A stretch of DNA of 64,000 nt from Ceratothoa steindachneri (taxonomy: Eukaryota > Arthropoda > Malacostraca > Isopoda > Cymothoidae): contig OZ018318.1 of assembly GCA_963969495.1 (NCBI GenBank), positions 175,324,294 through 175,388,293 on the forward strand, given 5' to 3'. The position numbers and the translations under genes were made by a program. Below, piece after piece: positions 36,611 through 47,175 of the stretch (positions are counted from its first letter, which is position 1; each line of letters opens with the position of its first letter). The notes beneath the pieces were generated by a model. The model was not told where the DNA came from. It saw nothing but the letters and a program-made list of their open reading frames with translations, and searched no databases.

Positions 36611-37730
36611 TCACTGGTAATTCCTGTGGGGATAGAGACGATGGGGATGACTTAAGCGTGGCCGGCTGTTCCGGAGGAAGATGGCAGTTACTTGGTGGAC
36701 TTGTTGGCTCTGAAGGGGACCTAAGCTGGAATTTTGTACACATTGGGAATTATAATGGCCGAAGGAACCGCAGGAGTAGTATATAACCTGCTTATTCTGG
36801 TGCTGGTTATTGTAGGGGGTATTGAAGACTGGGGGTTTTCTGTCTTCATGGGCTACAAAAGGCTTATTCTTTGGCCTAAACGGAGCTGTGGTCTTCATCA
36901 ATGGAGGGGGTTTCCTTTGTTGGGACTTCCATTGACTAAATTTATTCTTCAGGGACGGAAGACTATTCTTCTGGGTATCCTGTGGGTATAGGCGATGATT
37001 TGTCGCATGGAGATCAGTTTCCTCGAGGCATTCTTTAAAGGTAGATGCTCGGCGGTCTTGCACGAATGCTCGGATCTCCTTGGGGAGGGTGGACAATAGC
37101 TGGTCGTTTAACAGAACTGGAGGTTTCACTTCAGGATATATCCAAAATGTCGGTAAGTTTGACCGGGCTGGATTTTAGCCGATCTCAACTTAGCGTGGTA
37201 GACCTGAAGGTTCAAGTTGAAGGCGGATAGCAATTCAGCCTTCAAGGTGCTATAGTCTATTGTAGCTTCCTGTGGTAACGAGATGAAAATTTCTCTTAAG
37301 CGCAAACTGAGCAAGGGGAGCAATCTACTGACTCTTCGGATTCTATGGCCCATCCGCTTAGCTCGAAGATCTTTTCAAAATGTGTTAAGTATGAGCACAA
37401 ATCTTCTTCGTCTTTATATTGGGGAAGTTTCATAGCGGAGGCCTGGGGTTGATGGTCACGGTATCCTACAGAACTGACTTAAACTTGGTCTCTACTTAAT
37501 TCCCTTTAATATTTTCGAATCCTTTCTCTTTCTTCAAATTCTTCTTTTCTTACTTCCATTTATAAGATTTCTTTTCTTCTCCTTTCTTCCAATTCTTCTT
37601 TTCTTACTTCCATTTCACGTGCTCTGTCCTCTCGCTGTTCTCTTTGGACAAATTCTCTTAGTTCCTGTCCTGTGAGACCGAGATCTTGTCCTTGCTTGAC
37701 GAAAACTTCGAACGATTGTTAAGCCATTGC
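36611..37730 (-). pseudogene. Gypsy gag
   Basis: From about 37730: MA-QSFEVFVKQGQDLGL, then a glutamate/arginine-rich coiled coil that contains a duplicated ~16-residue unit (MEVRKEELEERR, then MEVRKEEFEERE). Next comes the capsid part (37353-37126, with FISLPQEATIDYSTLKAELL) and, after a frameshift at about 37127, 37129-36611 with a zinc knuckle YYSCGSFGHYNSQC. The knuckle has C, H and C at residues 120, 125 and 130, but the first cysteine is tyrosine at residue 117. Several stops occur in the N-terminal part. Confidence 0.85.
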
Positions 37731-38047
37731 TGCTCTTGCAGACGCAACTGGTGATGACATCACCAAAGAACTTACGCACCTGGTAAAAGAATTAGAAGCT
37801 GCGATTGTTCTTAACCGATACAATCAAATAATTAATCCCCAAAATAACAAATATTTTCCTAGCTTTGTTTTTGCTATCTGGAAAGGGTTATTAATGGTTA
37901 TTATTTATATTCCTTCGGGAAATAGACACTAATTATTAAAGTTTTCGTTAGTTTATTTGGGCTTCCTTTGACGTTGGTAAGTTTTAGGCTATATGAGTTC
38001 GCTTGCTCAAAAATTTAACCCCTTAAAGCTGAAACCACTTTTATATA

Positions 38048-39260
38048 TGTCGTAGAATTGCTCATAGTCTGGTCCAATAATCATTCTAGTCCTTGATCTG
38101 AATACACCGGTTTTGTTTAAGTCAATGGTATTGACCCTATGACTCAATCTACGATCATATATATTTATATATAGGTAGGCTTAAATTCCTACTGAACGTG
38201 CGAAAGCTGGTTAGAAGCGGGTTGTGCCGTAGCCAGGGTTCTCACTATAAAAGTTCCACTTGTTACTGGGACGATGTTTGTGATTGTTGAATTCTAAGAG
38301 TGCAAATACAGGTTGAATAAATTAGCCGAACGGATTCTTAATTAAAGTCTTGCCAAGGGTACGTCAAAAAGGAGGAGCCACAATAAACACACGTACAAAA
38401 AATAAACTTTACTTTACACAAATAAAATAATTAGCGAGAGTTAAACGGGCAAAATTAAGGATTAAATATTAAACACTGACGTTAAGCGTCTAGATTTATA
38501 ATGACTCAATGGGAGGATCAATCACTTTTAATTAAATAGGCACTCTAAGAATAGAAGGACACTGGGTTTACAGATTACCATTAATTGTGATAGATTGGAG
38601 AGACGACTACTCAGGTCCAGACGGGGAGGTTCGGGTAGCGTTAACACGAGTTCTCGGGGAGAGGGGGGATAAGACGACGTGTTCGGGGCTGCTGACTGCA
38701 GTTCCGGTTAGTTTACTCCTAACTGGACGTGACACTAACAAATAGTAACTTCCAGTAACTATTTGGATGTTCCTTTTCTTTCTTAAGTTACGTTGAGCAA
38801 CAGAGCGTATTCTTCTAGTCACAGACTCTGCGGTGCGGGATTTACCTCGGCAACACTTTGAGACAGTGACTAAGCTGACTCGACAGCGTGTTGGCAGTCG
38901 ATATGTTAGGGCAACGAGTTTCGTTCAATGTGAGCGTTACGCATTACGCGAGTACGTTTGGGACACTGCTGTAGAGGGATGAACGGCGATGTTATTTATA
39001 CCGCGGATTTGGGGAAATCAAGAGAGAGATTCCATTTACGATAATTCGCTTATCGCAGCGCCTTCTGGAGAATTTCCTAATGGTATCATAAATAAGGCAA
39101 ATGGAATTTAGGATTCTCTGTGAGATAGGCCTTCTTTCGTTAGACTTCCTGTCGGCAGTTGGGGGAAGAGGGGGGGAGACGAAGGCCAACTCAAACGACA
39201 AATTTCTTTCGTTCCCACGATTGCCTGGCGGCATGCGAGTATGTACGTTCCATACCCTCA
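38048..39260 (-). repeat. LTR (5' LTR relative to the element's transcription)
   Basis: 1,213 bp matching 31843-33093 end to end. On the coding strand the LTR ends TTCTACGACA and is followed by TATAAAAGTGGTTTCAGC; TGGTTTCAGC is a possible primer-binding site, but I cannot match it to a particular tRNA. Confidence 0.92.
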
Positions 39261-39261
39261 C

Positions 39262-39760
39262 AAACTAGTTGCCTAATTATTTTGTAAAAAAATAAATTCA
39301 AATATTTCTATGACTCCCATTAATATTTACTCCACCGATTCTGGGTTATTCAACCTAATTTTAGTATCCCTGATATAAAAACCGGTGTGCGGAATTAATG
39401 ATGTAAATTCTCATAATGCAAGTGAATTTGCCAATCAGCGTTATGTAATAGGTAATATAAATAAGAAGAGCATTTGCGTTTTAGAAAGTTAAATAGCTTA
39501 ATTCATCTTCTTATCCTTGTAATAGTGTCAGAGTAATAAACTTTTGAAGAGTCTGAGCGTTTATCATCTCTAATACGTTTACGCTTTTCAAAATTTCATT
39601 CTCGATTCTGAAACGCAAAAATTTTTCAACGAAAACATTTTAAATTCTATGGGACGGCCACAGTTACGTTTGCGCGTGAGGTTTATTGTTAATATTAGTT
39701 CATTGTTATTTTTTAAGAATCAAAGTTGGTTATTGAAATTAGGTTATTTAAACCTATTCA
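39262..39760 (+). repeat. Dispersed repeat R, copy 2, right part
   Basis: Resumes directly after the Gypsy LTR with AAACTAGTTGCCTAATTATT, aligning with AGAACTAGTTGCTGAATTATT at about 20373. Then GACTCCCATTAATATTTAC, TTGCGTTTTAG, GAGCGTTTATCATC and GATTCTGAAACGCAAAA follow in the same order as in copy 1. The right limit is not sharp. Confidence 0.75.
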
Positions 39761-41430
39761 GTAACACCTTTTTTGCGAATATTTGTGGCCAACTTATAGA
39801 AGTAGTGAAAATATCAGAAGTGAGCAAGGTGCGGCCCGTGGAGGCTTTACATGTAGCTCGAATTTTATTTCAGAATTTGACAAAATATTGAAAATTAAGT
39901 ATATGTAGATTATCTTTTCCAAATCTAATCTCATTATTTGTTATGTAACTGATAAATTCTTAAATTATTCATTTTAAAATATATTTCATTCATAGTTAAA
40001 CGGTTATAAAATGCTATGAAACTTTATAATACCTTTTCGCATGACGAATATCAACACGCTCTTTTTCACTGTTGGTAGTTAAGCTACGCTCACTGTGGTT
40101 ACTACTTGAATAGGATAAGCCTCGGCCTTGGGAAGTGATCACGTGTAGTAGAATTGTATACCCGGTTCGGATTCCACGTAAGGCTGTATGTCCCTACTTT
40201 GATATAAATGTGGAAACAGTTTAAAATGGGTGTTGAAACGATACAAAGAATTACCCTTAGTTATCAATGTGTAGCTTCATCTATGACTATGTAGCATATG
40301 CAAATAACTGCGAAAATCAACTTATATGTATTCGAAATTTACATCTAAAGGTTTATATCCGGCCCTCGAAGAATTACACACTCGGAAAAGCCTACTCACA
40401 TGTGTTAATACCTGTTGAAATATTTCTTTTAGTGCCGAATAATTAGTAACAGACAATTAATTAATTACCTTCACCACAAAACAAGGAAAATGCATTCATA
40501 GAACCGAATCTTTAATTGCTCGTAACTGAGTCTCAATAAATCAGGTACTGGCACCGTAAAAGTTCTCTTTGATTCCCATTCGGACCCAACGAAAACTCAC
40601 ACACCTAAGATAAAACGGCATCGGTTATAATTTCTCTTCTCGAATTCATCATCCTTTATTTTCACCGTTTTCTCTTGCCCTCCTATTTTCTCCGAACCTT
40701 ATTCAAAATACTGAAGGATCAAATCCAGTGTAAAAGTAAACCAGTCCAGCAATTTTCTGGCAAATAGATACTTTTTATTTCATTGGGGTAATAAAGTTTC
40801 ATTCAAGAGCAAAATTAACTTTTTCATTAATTATAAATTTAATCCCGAACATTCCACATTGCACATGTTTCTTTATATCATTTTCTAAAAAAAAGTTAAT
40901 AAATTTCGATTTATCCTCAAACAAGAGGGTTGGATCGCAAACGTTGGAACAAAACCACCAGTTTTCTTAATGAATATTACATTGCGATTGTTGGAAAAAA
41001 AGAAATAATGGTAAAAATTATTAAAAGTTGGAGGAAATTGTACCTGGCATTAAATAAAATACACTGATTATTTCTTCCGGACACCACTATTTTTTGTAGT
41101 AGTATCTAAATGAGTTTTACGATATTTACATAAACAATTATATTAACCTTAAAAACAAACTTACTTAGTTCCCTAACTTCAAATGAACATTCACAGTTCG
41201 TCTTTTAGCATTTAAAGATAGCGTCGCCAAAGAGATCTTGCGTTGCAGAATCGAGTTGAAATTCTGAGGCTTCATGACTTTATAAGGGATGATAGACCCA
41301 CTCCGCTATAAAATTATTACACCTTACATCTTATCTTGAATTAAAAATTACTTTTGCTTCTTAAAAAAAGGAAAAGTTTGCTCTGCTGATACTAATATTT
41401 TACTTCTCTAATTTTCAAGTCAAATTAGAC
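39761..41430. other. AT-rich stretch without recognised features
   Basis: The 80-codon plus frame at 39649-39891 straddles the end of repeat R and shows no motif. The remainder up to the piggyBac remnant is featureless; terminal repeats of the piggyBac element could lie here but I could not define them. Confidence 0.45.
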
Positions 41431-41439
41431 AGAAAATTT

Positions 41440-42798
41440 GTGAATTGTGAACTTTATTGTCAAAGAGACTAATTATTATTACGATTTTCTTTCCTCCTCG
41501 GAAACAGATGATGACGGAAATCAAAATCCCGAAATCAAATGCCAAAAAGTGGGTGAGTACACAAATTTAGAGGAAATTTACACATTTTTTTCATTGACAA
41601 TGCTGATGCTGCACATAAAAAAAGCATGTATTGTACGAATATTGGAGAAATAATCCTTTGACAGGCACACACGCATTTCTTAAATACATGTCTCGTGAAG
41701 GGACCGCTGCATTCTTAGGTATCTACACTTTGCAAATAACGAAGAACCAAATTCAAATGATAGGTTATGGAAGGTGCGAGAGATTTCAAAGAGTGGTAAT
41801 AGATGAGTCTCTTATTTTGTTTAAAGGAAGAGTACTATTCAAACAATACATACCTAGCAAAAGACATCGGTTTGGCTTGAAAATTTTTATTCTTTATTAT
41901 TGTGAAACAGGTCTTGTGCTTGATATTTTAGTTTATACTGCAAGTAAGGCTGATATCCCAAAGAACACTACTTTGGGCTTCTCAGGAGTAATAGTTGATG
42001 CAATAAAGACTCATTACTACAATCAAGGCCATATATTTTACACAAATAACTACAATACTAGCCCAGACCTTTGTAATTTCCTGTTTGAGAAGAAAGCTGG
42101 TTCCTACCGAACTGCCAGAATAAATATAAAAATATGCCTAGGTTTTCAAAGATGAAAAAGGGTAACGTGACAAAATCAACAAAATGGCTTTTATAACGAT
42201 TCAATGGAAAGATAAACGCCCAGAGAAAATGCTTACCAATATTCACAAGGGTGAAATGCAGGATTCAAAGAAAACTGATGCCAAAACCAAGCAAATGGTT
42301 TATAAACCAGATGTATTCCTTGCTTACACTCAAATATGAGTTTAGTCGACAAGAGCGATATGCAAATTGGTCAAATTGATTGCCTGCGCAAACGCCTCAA
42401 ATGGTACAAAAAAAATTTTATTTGCTTGACATAACATTATTGAATAGTTACAACTTATATTTAGTGAGAACTGGGAAAAAGCCATCATTGATAAAGTTTT
42501 CATAAAATGTTATCTTTCAATTGTTGGAAAATACGCCAAAATAAATCCCACTCCAAAAGTTAGGATGGCACAGGGTCAGCCAGATAGACTCGCCCTTCAG
42601 ACTTTTATTTCTCGCTATTTTTTGCAGTATTTTCCTCCAACTAGTGGTATAAAAACTAGTCAAAGACAGTGTTATGTGTGTATGCATACATCTAGAAGAA
42701 AAAAGAAACGCAAACTTGTAACAACACAGTGCAAAGAATGTTCAATTCCTTTATGTCTACAATGTTTTGTTGATTACCATACGCTCCATAAATATTAA
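41440..42798 (+). pseudogene. piggyBac-like transposase (DDE_Tnp_1_7), inactivated
   Basis: 41447-41653: N-terminal part with EEIYTFFSLTMLMLHIKKA. 41631-42155: YWRNNPLTGTHAF, KYMSRE, then VVIDESLILFKGRVLFKQYI with the first catalytic aspartate (41802-41804), SKRHRFGLKIF, CETGLVLDILVYT and GHIFYTNNYNTSPDL. The aspartate of the usual VDNWYTS is asparagine there (42045-42047). Further on, VDKSDMQ (third aspartate, 42348-42350) and KWYKK appear in shifted frames with stops. 42565-42798 ends with the cysteine-rich domain, CYVCMH, CKECSIPLCLQC and a closing H. Three frames are used, so it is dead. I could not find the TTAA-flanked ends. Confidence 0.9.
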
Positions 42799-42959
42799 AT
42801 TTGACAGTTTATATTTTTTTCATAATCCTTTTTACAATTTTTTATAACATCTAGAATAATAAAATATAGTGTACATTGCATATTTACCTAAATAAAATAA
42901 TATTTTAAAATGATAATTGACTTTTTGAGAAAAATTAAAATTACTCGTTTTTCCCCGTA

Positions 42960-44719
42960 TGGCACAAGCTCTAACACAACCCAGACCCGCCATTTAAGGG
43001 AAAGTAGTTTGTGATTTCAGTGAAATTTCCTGGACCAGGGATGGTGAGGCAATTTAGCATACTGGGCAACATAGTAGAAATCTTCAGCAACCTTTAGGGA
43101 TGTTGAAGTAATTCCTTATCTAAATCTAGTAAAAGAGTGTGGCTTGGAAATAAACTTTCAGGATAGGTAATATAAACAAGAATAACACACATAAATATTA
43201 AACAAATCTAGCTGTAAAAGTCCAAATACCACGTGCATTAGTGTACGCAGAAATACCCCGAAACAAGCTGCGAGTCCCTCCTGTATTCCAAATTCGCCTT
43301 TCGCCTCGAATCCCCTCCGCTCCTTTTAACACCAACGATACGACCAAATTTGCGCCCGGTCGCTGAGTAAAATGTCTGCCGCTATAAGAAACCCGAACTA
43401 ACCCAGGGCCGAGTTTTCGCTCAGTCGTAAACCGCGACGTGGAGCAAGGATAGCTCGAAGGTCTTTCGCGCAGCAATACGAATTTTACGAGAATTCGGTG
43501 CTCTCTCCCGATTTTTGGTCATAAGGGAAATAAAAGGGGAACTTCTTCCTGGAGTCAGGCAGAAGATCTTGGACCTACGTTGAGCGTTGAGAGCTCGTCC
43601 CACAAAGGAATAAGTTCGCCCGTGGCAAGGAAGAAACTCTTTGGGGAAATTGTGTGTTGCTGTCGTGGTACTTGCAGGTGCCAAACTTCTCACAGACCCT
43701 CCCCCCTTCACAGTCAGAGGTTACACAGGACCGCCCTCTGTGGATTACCCTAGACGTAGCTAGGTAATCGTTTGTGGCTACCCACTCCAGGAGTCGAATA
43801 ATCGGACAATCACTTCGAGGAAGAAGAAGTCTGATTTGAGCCACAGTTTGGCTCACCTTAGTGATCGGGCATAGGATCATTATATCACCGGTCAAGGATT
43901 ACCTTCTTATTTGTTAACCTCGGACGGCCGGAGTTAGTGCGATCATCATCAACAAAAGAGGATCTTCACTGTCATTCTGAAAAATACTTACGAACTCAAA
44001 GGTATTGTTAAAGTAAAATATCACCTCCCCTAACTTCACCAGTTTATTCGTCACCCTAGAATTTCCTTCTCGAGCCCATAACCTAGAGTATTAGAAGTCA
44101 TTAATTCAGTGCTTAATTCAATAATATTATTTCATTGATTCTGTTGGGTGCCATTAAGACGCAAGCATCCTAGTGAGTAATTTTCAAGTGTAATTCCCAC
44201 AACATTATGTAGACTTACTTTTTCAGCGCAGAGAGTAATTCTATTTATACCTATACACGCTGTCTTATATTTCTAATTCCTGTACATTAAAGATTATTTT
44301 TGTATTTGCGTGTTTAACTATTTTGGACTATCCTTTGGCAATTAATAAGCAAACCTCTCGGCTTAAATCTCAATATAAAACGAGTTCACCCATTACTGGC
44401 TTTTACTGAGTGAGGACACACTCAGGGGATCCTTATCTTAATTTTAATCAAAAGATAGCACCAGAGTTATTACTATTCACCGGAAGTGGCTACGGTAGGT
44501 CTATTGGATACACTTCACCTCCACTTCACCTTGGTACAGTAATAAAATATATGTCTAGGAAGTGGGACTGGGATTACCCACTCACTAAACCTCAACACTA
44601 GCATACAATTATAATTAAACCTAAGCATCGTACCTGAACAAGTTCATACCCTTCTAATAAAAACCCCTAGCTCGGCCTAACCTTCTTTATACAGGAAGAA
44701 ACTTATTAAAATGAACGTA
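42960..44719. other. GC-richer unassigned block
   Basis: 43200-43920 is notably GC-rich with CpG, and has overlapping minus frames at 43198-43476, 43421-43711 and 43575-43895 that lack known motifs. 44400-44600 is also GC-richer. It may be retroelement LTR or untranslated sequence. No partner copy is visible in the window. Confidence 0.3.
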
Positions 44720-46432
44720 CAGTACTGCTCGAATTATTATGAAATTTTCAAAAAACTTAAATCTTTCTCTGAAAATGCTAATAAAACTAATTTTATTGAT
44801 TGCAAATAGATTTATTTAGATACATTGACACATTATTTAGTCTTTTACATTTATTAGCAAGCAGTTTGGCCAGCCTTAGCAAAAATGAGTGCTTTAATAT
44901 GTCTTGTCATGGCATTGATTAATGTTTTGCATACTTCCAGGATTCGCTTAAATCTAAACCAAACTTAAATGAGCCGGCACATGACGTGCTATTTGGTCTT
45001 AATAGGCTATGTGTCTATTGAATCTTTAAGCACACACAATAATCTCTCAAACGGATTTATGTCTAGGGAAATTCGGGCCAAGGAAGCAGCTGAAGTCATT
45101 TTTGTGCACACCATGCATTCGCAGATTATGCTGTATGACATGGGGGAGATTCTCGTTATAATATCGAAGGTTGCCATAACCCTTCCTTATTTTAGGCAGC
45201 AAATGCCATTTAAGAACTTCTATATACTTATCTTAGTTCATAGATTTCTTAAATCTGTGTAAACGACTTGTTCCATGCGCCGAAATGGCTCCCCAGACAA
45301 TGATTTTCGTTGTAAATTCTAATGTTTACCTCAGACATTCAGCCATAAATTCTTCTACAGGCCGCCTTCTTACACTCTCCACGCGGTCCTCTAGCACTGC
45401 CATGGTTGATTCGTCAGAGGAAACTACCTGCACTAGTAGAAAATACAACATAAGTAATTAAACAATTTAGAAAAGTATTAGAAATGCCATTGAAGTCATG
45501 AATTATCAAATAAACTTTATGGTTTGAGAAGATTGAATCCATTACACAAATGAGTCACTCTGAGGGTTAAAGGGTAATAATGATTTTTTATGAATTACAG
45601 GTAACATCTTTGCTAGATATGTCATTCTTATCTTTCTCCACTGTTCTGAAATTTACTCAGGGGGATTCTTTGCCCTGGCCTCTTTATTGGGCGATATGAT
45701 TACAATCCAGCGTCCAAAACCCTGTTATTCACCGTTCTTCGGGCAAGGCTTACCCTCTCATCTGCAGCGCAATAAAGATTGCCCGGCATGATTTTATTTT
45801 GTTAAAAAGATCCTGTTTTATTAAATTATATCTGATCTTGGAGTTGTTTTTCGATTTCGACCTCATTTTTCAACCCTCTGCAAGTTAAAATCTTGACTGT
45901 TATCATTTTTTTCTTAATCACACTGAACTGTTTGGGTTGAACCACCTAGTTTCTTTGCTAAGTTATTTCTGTTTTAATTTGGTTATTTTCAGTAAATCGT
46001 TTATTTGTGCAATTTTTCCAAGAATCCACTGGCACTTTTTATACATTTTGGTTTAATTCATTTATAGTTTAAAAAGTTTCTAAACCCACGAAATCCAACT
46101 ATTTAAATAAGTAATAAACTATCTGTAATACACAAAACACTATTGTTAACAATCACATCTTAATATAATAAAAAAAAAACATGCAATTTACACCCAAACT
46201 AAGATAACAACGGACTCACAGAACTGTCTGTGAGTCAACTGAAATGGTCCTTTGCAGTGTTTTCCTTCAGTCTTATCAAATCTACTTAGAAGATAACCTA
46301 AGGCTCTTAAAATAAAAATTTAAATAGTTGCTTGGGGCTGGTGCATTAAATAAATACATTTGCAATCAATGGAATTGTTTTTGTAGAAAAAAGCCTAACT
46401 TGCAAAAATCCATAATAATTCCGACCCTACTA
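44720..46432 (-). mobile_element. Tc1-like DNA transposon, degenerate
   Basis: Inverted ends more than 80 bp long. The left end (from 44720) has CAGTACTGCTCGAATTATTATG and the right end is the reverse complement of a TAGTAGGGTCGGAATTATTATG-like block ending at 46432. Further in, ATTGATTGCAAAT...TTTATTTA is present on both sides (44788-44820 and 46344-46378). TA lies outside both ends (44718-44719, 46433-46434). Length 1,713 bp. Transposase remnants lie on the minus strand. Confidence 0.82.
44870..46030 (-). pseudogene. Tc1-like transposase, inactivated
   Basis: Read from right to left: RTVNNRVLDAGL (helix-turn-helix, about 45720), then VVSSDESTMAV with the first catalytic aspartate (about 45410), RRRPVEEFMAECL, IIVWGAISAHGTSRL, YIEVLKWHLLP, then a decayed QQDNAPCH-equivalent, WPEFPRHKSV in place of WP-SPDLNPIE, and a C-terminal end with LINAMTRHIKALIFAKAGQT. 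Stops and shifts are frequent, and the second and third catalytic residues are not recognisable. Confidence 0.8.
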
Positions 46433-46434
46433 TA

Positions 46435-47175
46435 AATCACGAAAACGAACAACCAGAACTATCTTAGGAAACACAGCAAAGATTTCCTAACTCTTAAATA
46501 ATATGAATGAAGCAAAATAACCTGAACTGACCCTCCTCTTACGTCAATAGTTCGAAATCATCGAATAATTCTTTTTTAAATTAAAAACTAAAAACTCCTA
46601 AAATTATACCAACAAACCCAAAGAGCATTATCTAAATTTCGTCAACTATACCTATCAAAGAGAGCCTCAATTATACATGAGAAGTGCTGGATGTTCTAGC
46701 ATACATATTCCCCTTTGGCTTTTTAGATGACTATAGCGTTGAAAAAATATTTATACCATAAAATATAGTATAAAAATAATTAATAATATTACTGGTCTCG
46801 TACGTTATTATTGTAATTAGCATGCGTTTGATTTATTTTTAATAATATCTTTTTATTTAGTTCGCCAGAGCAAAAATATATTTCATTCAGGCAAAATTGT
46901 ATCCCGTGTGAAGAATTTGCATTTTAATTGCCCAGAGATATATTGAAATTAGCATTCCCCCCGAAATGACAAGCGTACCATTTTTGGAAGCGTGTCTCAA
47001 TTTTGCCATCCCTGTTCTACTGAACCCCCAAAAAACACATTAATTGAAATTTAGCAATTTAAGCCGACAAAAGATCATTTTAGAATTTACAGAGGAAATA
47101 TTTTTTAAAAATTAAATGTATTATAATCAAACAAATTAAATTAGATTATTAGGATAGTAGCTGTCCTTCGTGAAT
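46435..47175. other. AT-rich spacer
   Basis: No frames or motifs worth noting between the Tc1-like element and the LINE-type remnant. Confidence 0.5.

Larger units (their letters stand above)
31842..39261 (-). mobile_element. Ty3/Gypsy LTR retrotransposon, Gmr1-like gene order
   Basis: A 7.4-kb element with two direct LTRs (31843-33093 and 38048-39260) and a minus-strand gag-pol. Domains in transcription order are gag coiled coil and capsid, zinc knuckle, protease, integrase, reverse transcriptase, RNase H. Integrase before reverse transcriptase is the copia order, yet the reverse transcriptase and RNase H sequences are Ty3/Gypsy-like. That combination is known from the Gmr1 clade. The insertion lies in repeat R. 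Comparison with the uninterrupted copy at 20370 gives AAACT as a 5-bp target duplication (31837-31841 and 39262-39266). With this duplication one extra base lies outside each TG...CA end. Frameshifts, stops and lost catalytic residues show it is inactive. Confidence 0.9.

Noticed and set aside
34664..37230. Plus-strand frames across the Gypsy pol and gag region (for example 35780-36172 and 36734-36991)
   Set aside because: Antisense shadows of the minus-strand gag and pol frames, which carry recognisable domains.
43198..43895. Overlapping minus frames as a host gene
   Set aside because: Three different frames overlap with arginine- and serine-rich content, as expected from GC-rich non-coding DNA; no splice or domain evidence.
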